Below, piece by piece: positions 1-6,250 of a stretch of DNA of 8,681 nt. This stretch comes from Sulfurovum sp. Lineage in GTDB: Bacteria > Campylobacterota > Campylobacteria > Campylobacterales > Sulfurovaceae. A model generated the notes under the pieces. It did no database searches. It was given only the letters and a program-made list of their open reading frames with translations, and was not told the DNA's origin. The position numbers and the translations under genes are program-made. The first letter of the stretch is position 1. Every line of letters begins with the position of its first letter. The stretch covers positions 1 through 8,681 of the forward strand of contig DYMW01000062.1 of assembly GCA_020721385.1 (NCBI GenBank), read 5' to 3'.

Positions 1-1
1 C

Positions 2-2224
2 AAAGTTCAAAAGAGTGCCTCGGCAGATATTCCAAGCAGTTTTGGTGGAGGATACATTGATATTCGTACCAAAGATACCTCAAAAGAAGATTTTATTAAG
101 GTCTCATTGGGTAGCAAAGCCAATAGCAATACAGGTAAAACCAGTAACAATTATGCAGGAAGTAGTACCGATTGGATGGGATATGACAATGGATACAGAG
201 CTTTAACCAATGACATTCTTAATGCGGGTCAAGTAACTGCTGGAGAGAGAATTAAATCGTTTACGCCTGAATATTTCTCTCAAGACCAATTGGTTACCTT
301 TACCAAAGACTTTGTGGATAGAAACTACAATATCCAACAACGCGATTTACCCATGGGATTTAGTGGCTCAATGGAAGCTGCTCACACCTATGAGATTAAT
401 GATGACAACACCATCTCAGTTTTTGGAAACTATGGATACGACCAAGAACACACCTCAGTAGAAGAGAGCTTTTATGACTACGATATGGGAACGTCAGGAG
501 TACTTCATACCAATCCAGATGAATATGGTGTCAATACAAAATCCTATTCTTCTTACTATCAAGGAGGAAGTTTTAACCTTGGATACAACTATCTTGATGT
601 TTTAAAACTAAAATACACCAAACTCTATACACGAAATGCCCTTAAATCGACGCGTATTATTGATGGTGTTTATGGTTCCAACTATGATCAACAAACCAAC
701 TACTATTTGGATTGGGAAGAGCGGATACTCAATGTAGACCAACTTAATGGTGAGTTTGACTACGAACTCTTTAATAAAAAATCAAAAGCTGAATTTGGAT
801 TGGAGTATGCACAAGCCAACCTCTACCAACCCAACAACTTTAACTATGCCTACATTGAAGAGCAAGGGGTAACCCATATCAACAATGCAGTAAGTACTCC
901 CCATCTTGCCAGAAGATTAAAATCTGATGATGAACTTTATGCCATGTATGCCAAAAATACCATCTCTTTAGATTGGTTGAGTGATGAGGACAGTGCAGAA
1001 TTTGGTATGAATTACAGCACCAAAGATAGAATATCCCGACAAAATAGATTTAACTTACGACCAATGGGAAATGTGGACATTAACGATGCCGATTTAACCT
1101 CCGATATTGAATCTTTTTATTATGAATATGTACGAAATGACATTCCTTATGATGAGAGAGGATTTATTGTCAGTCCATCCTTTAAAGCAGCCGATTATTT
1201 TGATGCCACAGTCAATGAACTTGGTCTCCATGGTAGTCTATTCGTCAAGCCTTACGACAACATTGAAACAACCTTTGGGGTACGATTTGTTGACCTTTCA
1301 CAAACCGTTTATCAGTATCAACTTGACCGTAATAATCCTGATATGACATTAAGAAATTTTATCCAAAAAATTCCAGAAGCTTTAGAGGTTACAGGATTCT
1401 ATCCGAGTGCTTCTCTTAAATACAAATATGATGAAGATAACCATTTTGATATTGCAACATCCAAAACCTATATTGTTCCCGACCTTCGAGAATTTACAAG
1501 TGGAGAATATTCCCACCCCTATGATGTTGCAACGGTTTTGGGTAACCCAAATTTAAAAAATACAGACCTTTATAACCTTGATTTAAAATATTCTCACTAT
1601 ATCTCTGACAGTGAAAATATTAAAACGGGTATTTTCTTTAAATATTTAGACAAACCAATTGAAGATGTTATTAAACCATCCTCATCACTTCCTATCTATT
1701 CGTATGACAATGCGGATTCTGCGATACTTTATGGTATGGAAATTGATGGGCGTAAAAACTTTGATTTTTTAGGCAACAAGTATGTTAACTATTATGTATC
1801 AGGGAACTTCTCCTATACCGAATCAGAAGTAACCTTAAGACCTGAACAATTGGAAATCTACAGTACCAACCACAGACAACTTCAAGGTCTCTCTAAGACT
1901 GTTCTTAATACCACCCTTGGTTACGATAATGACAAAAGAAACATTGCTCTATCGTACAACAAAATGGGTGAAAGAATTCGTAAAATTGGAGAGATAGATG
2001 AATATGCGTATCCTGATTATTATGAATTACCACCACAAATGCTAGATCTAGTATGGCAAGAAAAATTGAATAACCTTGATACTTTTGGATTAGAGAGTGT
2101 AACCGCAAAAATGAAAATTGGTAATATCCTTGACGATGAGACCATTTGGAAACAAGGCTCAAACATAACCAAAAAGTTTAAAACGGGTCAAACCATTGGT
2201 TTTGAAATTTCATCAAAGTTTTAA
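2..2224 (+). CDS. TonB-dependent outer-membrane receptor, C-terminal part (5' end outside window)
   Basis: The reading frame is open from base 2 to the TAA at 2222-2224, giving 740 visible codons with no start in view. The first codons (about 9-24, ADIPSSFGGGYIDIRTK) match the end of a TonB receptor plug domain, so the signal peptide, TonB box and most of the plug lie off the left edge. The remainder looks like a large beta-barrel: Tyr/Asn/Asp-rich alternating strands, the family signature GNPNLKNTDLYNLDLKY near codon 514, LYGMEIDGRKN near codon 576, and a C-terminal Phe. Such receptors import ligands (siderophores, cobalamin, other metal chelates or glycans) across the outer membrane using TonB-ExbBD energy. 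The ligand cannot be told from this sequence. The response regulator gene follows after a single base, so the two are very probably co-transcribed. Family assignment is firm. Confidence 0.93.
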   Translation, partial: KVQKSASADIPSSFGGGYIDIRTKDTSKEDFIKVSLGSKANSNTGKTSNNYAGSSTDWMGYDNGYRALTNDILNAGQVTAGERIKSFTPEYFSQDQLVTFTKDFVDRNYNIQQRDLPMGFSGSMEAAHTYEINDDNTISVFGNYGYDQEHTSVEESFYDYDMGTSGVLHTNPDEYGVNTKSYSSYYQGGSFNLGYNYLDVLKLKYTKLYTRNALKSTRIIDGVYGSNYDQQTNYYLDWEERILNVDQLNGEFDYELFNKKSKAEFGLEYAQANLYQPNNFNYAYIEEQGVTHINNAVSTPHLARRLKSDDELYAMYAKNTISLDWLSDEDSAEFGMNYSTKDRISRQNRFNLRPMGNVDINDADLTSDIESFYYEYVRNDIPYDERGFIVSPSFKAADYFDATVNELGLHGSLFVKPYDNIETTFGVRFVDLSQTVYQYQLDRNNPDMTLRNFIQKIPEALEVTGFYPSASLKYKYDEDNHFDIATSKTYIVPDLREFTSGEYSHPYDVATVLGNPNLKNTDLYNLDLKYSHYISDSENIKTGIFFKYLDKPIEDVIKPSSSLPIYSYDNADSAILYGMEIDGRKNFDFLGNKYVNYYVSGNFSYTESEVTLRPEQLEIYSTNHRQLQGLSKTVLNTTLGYDNDKRNIALSYNKMGERIRKIGEIDEYAYPDYYELPPQMLDLVWQEKLNNLDTFGLESVTAKMKIGNILDDETIWKQGSNITKKFKTGQTIGFEISSKF

Positions 2225-2225
2225 C

Positions 2226-2897
2226 ATGAACAGCATAGCAAAAATTATGATTATAGGAGAAGATGAAGCACTGTTGACTATCAAACAGCTTCATCTTCTA
2301 AAAGAGGGGTTTGAGGTTATTGAACTTGACTCCATTTATAAAATAGAAAATGATCTACCTAACATCAATTTAATCATTATCAATAGTGGTTATCAAGGTA
2401 TGGATGGTCTTGATATTTTAGAATATATTCGCCAAAAAGATTTTAGTATTCCTATTATCTTTTTAGGAAATAATGATTCACAACAAGAGATAGAAAAAGC
2501 TTTTTCAATAGGTGCTGATGACTATCTCTCAAAACCATTTGGTATTGTAGAACTGGTTTGTAGAATTAAGGCTATTTTAAAACGTTCTTATGGTATCAAA
2601 AAAGAGCGATTAACCAATCGAGACATCACCTTAGACTTAAACCAAAGAGTCTGCTATGTAAACGAAGAAGAAGTTGATCTTACCAAACTTGAATTTGACC
2701 TTTTAAACTTTTTTATAGAACATAAAAACAGAATTTTAGAAAGAGAGTATATCCTCTCAGAGGTCTGGGGTGACGAGGCGGAAACAAAAAAACGAACGGT
2801 AAATGTACGCATGAATCGTTTGATTAAAAAAATAGACCCAAACAACACCAAAGCATATTTTACAGCCATTCGTGGAATTGGGTATCGGTTTGACTAA
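2226..2897 (+). CDS. OmpR/PhoB-type response regulator with atypical receiver domain
   Basis: This is a 223-residue DNA-binding regulator. The receiver domain spans about residues 5-120. The acidic pair E12/D13, the GMDG loop (58-61), Y100 and K103 (in DDYLSKPF) are kept. The phospho-acceptor position holds N53 (codon AAT, 2382-2384) in LIIINSGYQGMDG, and the usual Thr/Ser after beta-4 is G81 (PIIFLGN). The winged-helix domain covers about 130-223, with LTKLEFDLL (152-160), the recognition helix RTVNVRMNRLIKKI (190-203) and the wing IRGIGYRF (215-222). I chose ATG 2226 because it lies one base after the receptor stop. There is no clear Shine-Dalgarno site, so translational coupling is likely. 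A TTG at 2196 could add ten residues but would overlap the receptor. Loss of the Asp suggests phosphorylation-independent action, as in the Helicobacter HP1043/HsrA type. Orthology to that protein is not claimed. The target genes are unknown, and the upstream receptor operon is a natural candidate. Confidence 0.93.
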   Translation: MNSIAKIMIIGEDEALLTIKQLHLLKEGFEVIELDSIYKIENDLPNINLIIINSGYQGMDGLDILEYIRQKDFSIPIIFLGNNDSQQEIEKAFSIGADDYLSKPFGIVELVCRIKAILKRSYGIKKERLTNRDITLDLNQRVCYVNEEEVDLTKLEFDLLNFFIEHKNRILEREYILSEVWGDEAETKKRTVNVRMNRLIKKIDPNNTKAYFTAIRGIGYRFD

Positions 2898-2905
2898 TAT
2901 CTTAA

Positions 2906-3814
2906 TTATTGAAATTTAAATTGATTGACAAGTTCTTTAAGCCCCAAGTCTACTTGAACTTTGGGTAAAAAAGATGGCTCATCTTCTAAATCAATTTCCA
3001 CAAAATCAACATCGTCACTTCTTAAATTTTCTCGAATTTTGGCTTTAACCTGATAGAGCGATGAAATTTCATCAACCAAAATATGTTGAATCTTTGGAAC
3101 ATTCGCAATAAAAATTTTACCCTCGGCAAAAGGGACAATGTCCTCTTTTTTTAACCCACGATTATTAGCAACCGATTGAATAAAATTTTCATACGTTGGC
3201 TTAAGTAAATTTTCAGTCATGTATTTTCTATTCTCTTCATCAATCTTTTCAAACATAGAGATAGGTTTTTTAAACTTTCCAGCCGCCATAAAATCCTCTT
3301 CAACGCCCACTGTTTTTGCCAATTGACCAAAATTATAATGAGGCATAATTACCCCAATAGAACCCACAATGGCATTTTTATTGGCAATCAAAGGTTTAAT
3401 TGATGAAGCAATATAGTACCCTCCACTCGCCGCTATGGAATCTACATACATGGTAATGGGCATCTCTTTTTGAAATGCTTTTAAATACTCAGAAAGCTCT
3501 TCACTTGCGGTTGGTGAGCCTCCTGGTGAACCCATAATAAAGAGTACCGATTTGTAGGTTTCATCCTCTTTTATTTCATCCATTCTCTCCATAATGGTCG
3601 TAGTAAACTCTTCGGTCACCTCTTGGTTATACCGAACAACAGCCACTTTGTTTTCTGACAAACTCTCCTCACCAAAAGCACCCGTTTTATAAAAAAAGCT
3701 TCCAATAAAAATGATTTCAGCAACCAAAATAATTCCAATAATCCAAGCCTTTAAATTTGAAATAAATATTTGCTTCTTAAGTGCTTTAATTTCATAATCT
3801 TTAACATCTTCCAA
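2906..3814 (-). CDS. sppA: Signal peptide peptidase SppA (S49 family serine peptidase)
   Basis: This is a short-form SppA of 302 residues, comparable to the Bacillus enzyme and about half the E. coli one. A short cytoplasmic N-terminus is followed by one membrane segment at about 22-42, which anchors a catalytic domain probably facing the periplasm. Visible signatures are SPGGSPTASEEL (96-107), VDSIAASGGYYIA (124-136) with S130 as nucleophile, GSIGVIMPHYN (151-161), and GKFK (179-182) whose K182 aligns with the general-base lysine of the Ser-Lys dyad. The late segment EGKIFI...LVDEI (231-250) is also typical. The enzyme degrades cleaved signal peptides and other membrane peptides. The start is TTG at 3814-3812, chosen because AAAGGA sits six bases upstream and an in-frame TGA lies just before it. 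The gene converges on the response regulator with only 8 bases between their stops. It has its own TATAAT box and follows trxB. Confidence 0.94.
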   Translation of the reverse strand: MEDVKDYEIKALKKQIFISNLKAWIIGIILVAEIIFIGSFFYKTGAFGEESLSENKVAVVRYNQEVTEEFTTTIMERMDEIKEDETYKSVLFIMGSPGGSPTASEELSEYLKAFQKEMPITMYVDSIAASGGYYIASSIKPLIANKNAIVGSIGVIMPHYNFGQLAKTVGVEEDFMAAGKFKKPISMFEKIDEENRKYMTENLLKPTYENFIQSVANNRGLKKEDIVPFAEGKIFIANVPKIQHILVDEISSLYQVKAKIRENLRSDDVDFVEIDLEDEPSFLPKVQVDLGLKELVNQFKFQ

Positions 3815-3820
3815 TAATAA

Positions 3821-3826
3821 TCCTTT
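3821..3826 (-). promoter_or_regulatory. Shine-Dalgarno site fixing the TTG start of sppA
   Basis: The minus strand reads AAAGGA, then TTATTA, then TTG. The six-base spacing, and an in-frame stop (TGA, 3829-3827) immediately upstream, make TTG the only credible start before the membrane segment. Confidence 0.7.
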
Positions 3827-3857
3827 TCACAAAAAGTCAATCCAATAACTTTTTGAA

Positions 3858-3863
3858 ATTATA
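3858..3863 (-). promoter_or_regulatory. Probable -10 box for sppA
   Basis: There is a perfect TATAAT on the minus strand, 43 bases upstream of the sppA start codon, which predicts a leader of about 35-40 bases. No good -35 exists; TTTGCT at a 16-base spacing is the best available. Weak -35 elements are usual for sigma-70 promoters in Campylobacterota. It lies in the trxB-sppA gap, so sppA is probably transcribed at least partly on its own. Confidence 0.5.
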
Positions 3864-3874
3864 TTGACTTCTGA

Positions 3875-3903
3875 TTAAAAGCAAATAGAAAAAAGGCTTT
3901 TAA
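3875..3903 (-). terminator. Inverted repeat downstream of trxB, possible weak terminator
   Basis: TTAAAAGC (3875-3882) and GCTTTTAA (3896-3903) form a perfect 8-base inverted repeat around a 13-base loop. It begins three bases past the trxB stop on the minus strand. The stem is AT-rich and no T run follows it, although a T-rich stretch falls in the loop. It could end or slow trxB transcription before the sppA promoter. It does not meet the standard for a confident intrinsic terminator. Confidence 0.3.
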
Positions 3904-3906
3904 CAC

Positions 3907-4845
3907 TTAAGATTGTTCTTGAATATAGGCAATCACTTGTAATGCAGCTACCGCACCATCTCCCGCAGCCGAAACAACCTGTTTTGGTGCTTGAATACGC
4001 ATATCACCAGCAGCAAAAAGACCCTCAACAGAAGTCTTCATGCTCAAATCAACAATCACTTGACCCCAATCATTCATGGCACAGATAAACTCACCCTTTT
4101 CATCTTTTAAAACAGAGTTGTTCACATTGTGACCAACAAATACAAAAAGACCTGTATTGTCCATGTGGGTAATTTCACCATTATTGTTTTTGATATTCAC
4201 ACCAGTTACACCCATTACATTCCCCACCACTTCATCAATAAAAGAGTTGGTTACCAAATGAATGTTCTCTTTTCTCATTACTCTTTCAATGGTAGGAGGA
4301 GCCGCTCTAAACTCTTCTCTTCGATGTACCACATAAACATCTGAACAGATATTTGAAAGGTAAAAAGCCTCTTCTAAAGCGGTATCACCACCACCTAAAA
4401 CTGTTACAGGTTTGTTTTTATAGAAAAAACCATCACACGTTGCACAGGTAGAGACTCCTTTTCCAAAAAACGCATCTTCACCTTTGAATCCTGCCCTTTT
4501 TGGGGTACTTCCTGTACAGACAATAACCGTCATGGCTTCAACGCTCTCTCCACCTTCAAGTGTAATGGTAAAGTGTTCTCCTGTTTTAGCCACACGCTCT
4601 ACTTTTTTCATTTCATGCTTAAGACCAAAATAAAAACACTGCTTTTGCCATGTATCCATAAAATCCATCCCTGTTTTGTCATGCTCAAAAAAACCTGGAT
4701 AATTTTCTATTTCACTGCTTTGCGTAATCTGTCCACCAGGCATTCCCATCTCAAAAAGTGTTACATTTTTAAGTCCACCACGTGTCGCATAAAGTCCAGC
4801 TGTAAGCCCAGCAGGACCTCCACCAATAATTGCACAATTTAACAT
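3907..4845 (-). CDS. trxB: Thioredoxin-disulfide reductase
   Basis: This 312-residue cytoplasmic FAD enzyme uses NADPH to reduce oxidised thioredoxin. Its length is the normal low-molecular-weight form. In order: the FAD-binding glycine motif GGGPAGLTAGLY (8-19), GQI..SEIENYPG (38-51), the redox-active pair in CATC (C134, C137) followed by the usual Asp-Gly, the NADPH motif GGGDTALEEA (151-160), the NADPH-phosphate-binding HRR (174-176), and the C-terminal FAD contact AAGD (278-281) followed later by QVVSAAGDG (289-297). All expected catalytic parts are present. I chose ATG 4845-4843 because TAAGGA stands eight bases upstream and the FAD motif follows at once. The frame stays open a further 42 codons upstream, but that extension runs into the hairpin region and is not family-like. 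The substrate gene trxA lies directly upstream on the same strand. Confidence 0.97.
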   Translation of the reverse strand: MLNCAIIGGGPAGLTAGLYATRGGLKNVTLFEMGMPGGQITQSSEIENYPGFFEHDKTGMDFMDTWQKQCFYFGLKHEMKKVERVAKTGEHFTITLEGGESVEAMTVIVCTGSTPKRAGFKGEDAFFGKGVSTCATCDGFFYKNKPVTVLGGGDTALEEAFYLSNICSDVYVVHRREEFRAAPPTIERVMRKENIHLVTNSFIDEVVGNVMGVTGVNIKNNNGEITHMDNTGLFVFVGHNVNNSVLKDEKGEFICAMNDWGQVIVDLSMKTSVEGLFAAGDMRIQAPKQVVSAAGDGAVAALQVIAYIQEQS

Positions 4846-4853
4846 CGTTATAT

Positions 4854-4859
4854 TCCTTA
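4854..4859 (-). promoter_or_regulatory. Shine-Dalgarno site fixing the trxB start
   Basis: TAAGGA lies eight bases before ATG 4845-4843 on the minus strand. It rules in the short start over the upstream in-frame extension reaching to about 4971. Confidence 0.75.
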
Positions 4860-4902
4860 GAATTAAATTTTTATGAAAACAATATTTGGTTTTAATAGTA
4901 TT

Positions 4903-4908
4903 TTTATA
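4903..4908 (-). promoter_or_regulatory. Weak candidate -10 box for trxB
   Basis: TATAAA occurs on the minus strand 57 bases upstream of the trxB start, after the two hairpins. The area is nearly pure A/T, so chance matches are expected and no -35 is evident. trxB may be expressed mainly by read-through from trxA, and this box is listed only as a candidate for a separate start. Confidence 0.2.
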
Positions 4909-4928
4909 AAGATTTTTTAGAGAGAAGA

Positions 4929-4945
4929 ACCTATTTATTATAGGT
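4929..4945. repeat. Hairpin 2 of the trxA-trxB gap
   Basis: ACCTAT (4929-4934) and ATAGGT (4940-4945) form a perfect 6-base stem around a 5-base loop, one base away from the stronger hairpin at 4947-4968. On the minus strand it is followed by a pyrimidine tract (TCTTCTCTCT) that is not a clean T run. It may be part of a weak terminator or an RNA-processing structure between trxA and trxB. Confidence 0.45.
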
Positions 4946-4946
4946 A

Positions 4947-4968
4947 TTCCCACGCAAAAACGTGGGAA
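4947..4968. repeat. REP-like palindrome between trxA and trxB
   Basis: TTCCCACG (4947-4954) and CGTGGGAA (4961-4968) form a perfect 8-base stem with a 6-base loop, starting 14 bases after the trxA stop. It is the most GC-rich element in an otherwise nearly pure A/T gap. The core TTCCCACG...CGTGGGAA, preceded by GGTA, resembles extragenic palindromes I recall as dispersed in many proteobacterial genomes and linked to REP-associated tyrosine transposases. No transposase is present here. The hairpin is visible in the sequence; membership of that repeat family rests on recall. Confidence 0.6.
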
Positions 4969-4982
4969 CAAAGTAAATAAAA

Positions 4983-5303
4983 TTATGCCAATTGTGCGTT
5001 AATTCTGTTAGCAAATACATTTTTAGACGCTGCACCTACCATTTGGTCTACAAGCTCACCATCTTTGAAGAAAAGAATTGCTGGAATTGATCGGATACCA
5101 TACTTAACAGCAATATCTTGTTGCTCATCTGTATTTACTTTACAAATGGTAGCTTTTCCCTTAAAATCTTCTGCCAACTCTTCTACTACTGGAGCAATCA
5201 TTCTACAAGGTCCACACCATGGAGCCCAAAAGTCTACCATTGTTACACCTTCTGCGATTGTTGCATCGAAATTGTCGTTTGTTAATTCAATATATTTTGC
5301 CAT
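4983..5303 (-). CDS. trxA: Thioredoxin
   Basis: This 106-residue cytoplasmic thioredoxin has the standard length for the family. It reduces disulfides in ribonucleotide reductase, peroxiredoxins and other proteins, and is itself reduced by TrxB. The active site WCGPC places the redox pair at C30 and C33. The buried Asp (D24, in VDFWAPW), the cis-proline P74 (RSIPAILFF) and G90 near the end are all in place, so it should be fully active. The start ATG 5303-5301 has AAAGGA nine bases upstream. trxB follows 137 bases downstream on the same strand, separated by two hairpins, an arrangement that fits co-transcription with unequal output. Two promoters appear to drive it: a distal near-consensus one and a proximal TATAAT. 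Confidence 0.98.
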   Translation of the reverse strand: MAKYIELTNDNFDATIAEGVTMVDFWAPWCGPCRMIAPVVEELAEDFKGKATICKVNTDEQQDIAVKYGIRSIPAILFFKDGELVDQMVGAASKNVFANRINAQLA

Positions 5304-5340
5304 ATTGTTTTGTCCTTTTATTAATTTGGTTAATGCCGTA

Positions 5341-5346
5341 ATTATA
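5341..5346 (-). promoter_or_regulatory. Proximal -10 box (P2) of trxA
   Basis: There is a perfect TATAAT (preceded by TG) on the minus strand, 37 bases upstream of the trxA ATG, predicting a leader of about 30 bases. The region around -35 is A/T-rich without a TTGACA match, which is usual for Campylobacterota housekeeping promoters. Confidence 0.6.
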
Positions 5347-5397
5347 CATCAACTTTTTTAAACCTAAATTATCGAATTGATAGTTTAAAGTAATTGA

Positions 5398-5426
5398 TTT
5401 ATAACTTATCTTCTACCATTTGTCAA
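5398..5426 (-). promoter_or_regulatory. Distal near-consensus sigma-70 promoter (P1) of trxA
   Basis: The minus strand carries a perfect TTGACA (5426-5421), a 17-base spacer and TATAAA (5403-5398), one mismatch from the ideal -10. It starts two bases after the stop of the PhyH gene. Initiation near 5391 would give trxA a leader of roughly 88 bases that runs across the proximal TATAAT box. A clear -35 is uncommon in this group, which makes the match stand out. Confidence 0.6.
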
Positions 5427-5428
5427 GC

Positions 5429-6211
5429 CTAATCCAAAGAAATTTCGGGATATTGATCGGAACGACTCCCTTTTACAACTTTGGTTGCTTTACCTTTGAC
5501 GGTATAGACAAACGATATTTTAGCTCTTGCAGTCTGATTTGCATTGGCTCGATGCAGCAACTTACAATGAAAAAGCACCACATCACCCTGCTCCAAATTC
5601 CTACTCTGTTTTGTTTCTATAAGTGACATATTAAGTGGATGGTCAAGGGTAAAATACTCTTTCTCTCCAAATTGTTCCTGTAAAAATTGCATTTTATGAC
5701 TACCAGGAATAAATTCTAAAACCCCATTGTCACAATTCTCTTCATCCAAAGCCAACCAGATGCTCACCAAATTGTTATCAGAAAAAGACCAATATCGTCT
5801 GTCTTGATGCCAAGAGGTCTCGGTACTGCTGTACGGCATTTTGGTCATAATCGAATTATGATGTGCCAAGGTAATCACCACCTCATCTCTTAAAACCTGT
5901 TTGAGTATGGGGCGTATCGTTTGATTCTCCATCCAATTTTTAAATAAGATGTCACGATGATAAACTTGTCTAAGTCGTCGTACCGTTACCGTACTCTCTT
6001 TTTGTATGCTGTTATAATCAGCCACCTCCGTACGATACGCTTGTGATTTAAAACCATAATCAAACTCTGTTTCGATGGGTTCTATTCTATGTTTCAAATG
6101 GGCTTTTGCCACATCCAATATGGCTGAACACGTTGCAACATCAGCAAATTTTTTTAGTACTAAAAAACCATTGGCATCAAATTCATCTAACTGCTCTTGA
6201 GTCAATTCCAT
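5429..6211 (-). CDS. Phytanoyl-CoA dioxygenase (PhyH) family protein
   Basis: This 260-residue cytoplasmic protein belongs to the Fe(II)/2-oxoglutarate-dependent PhyH oxygenases. The N-terminus (LTQEQLDEFDANGFLVLKKF, 3-22) is the usual opening of the family. The iron facial triad is visible as H135 and D137 in SWHQDRRYW and H220 in LLHRANANQ; R229 nine residues later is the expected 2-oxoglutarate carboxylate ligand. NGVLEFIPGSHK (162-173) is another family hallmark. The oxidised substrate is unknown: relatives act on fatty acyl-CoA, ectoine, small metabolites and halogenation targets, and nothing here selects among them. I chose ATG 6211-6209 because AAAGGA is six bases upstream; a TTG two codons earlier overlaps that spacing and is unlikely. 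It lies 39 bases after the DUF4105 gene, with a TATAAT box in the gap, so it may be read both with that gene and alone. Confidence 0.9.
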   Translation of the reverse strand: MELTQEQLDEFDANGFLVLKKFADVATCSAILDVAKAHLKHRIEPIETEFDYGFKSQAYRTEVADYNSIQKESTVTVRRLRQVYHRDILFKNWMENQTIRPILKQVLRDEVVITLAHHNSIMTKMPYSSTETSWHQDRRYWSFSDNNLVSIWLALDEENCDNGVLEFIPGSHKMQFLQEQFGEKEYFTLDHPLNMSLIETKQSRNLEQGDVVLFHCKLLHRANANQTARAKISFVYTVKGKATKVVKGSRSDQYPEISLD

Positions 6212-6217
6212 AAGCAA

Positions 6218-6223
6218 TCCTTT
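6218..6223 (-). promoter_or_regulatory. Shine-Dalgarno site fixing the PhyH start
   Basis: AAAGGA lies six bases before ATG 6211-6209 on the minus strand. The in-frame TTG at 6217-6215 would directly abut this site, so the ATG is preferred. Confidence 0.7.
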
Positions 6224-6241
6224 ATTTATTAATAGGTTAAT

Positions 6242-6247
6242 ATTATA
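6242..6247 (-). promoter_or_regulatory. Probable -10 box for the PhyH gene
   Basis: There is a perfect TATAAT on the minus strand three bases after the DUF4105 stop and 30 bases before the PhyH ATG, predicting a leader near 25 bases. The best -35 (GTGTGA, 17-base spacing) matches TTGACA in only three of six positions. Confidence 0.45.
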
Positions 6248-6250
6248 GCT

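Noticed and set aside
1905..2162. Antisense open frames inside the receptor, regulator, trxA, trxB and PhyH genes
   Set aside because: They lie fully within well-supported genes on the opposite strand or in another frame, show no recognisable domains, and lack credible translation signals.
2898..2905. Possible bidirectional terminator between the convergent regulator and sppA genes
   Set aside because: Only 8 bases separate the stops. The nearby inverted runs are pure A/T and short, with no stable stem followed by a T tract.
4846..4971. Longer trxB with 42 extra N-terminal residues
   Set aside because: The extension crosses the hairpin region, has no family similarity, and a Shine-Dalgarno site directly precedes the shorter start.
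5360..5397. Possible operator in the trxA leader (TATC-AATTC-GATA and repeated ATCAATT)
   Set aside because: The stem has only four base pairs and the repeats are short in an A/T-rich region, so they are within chance expectation.
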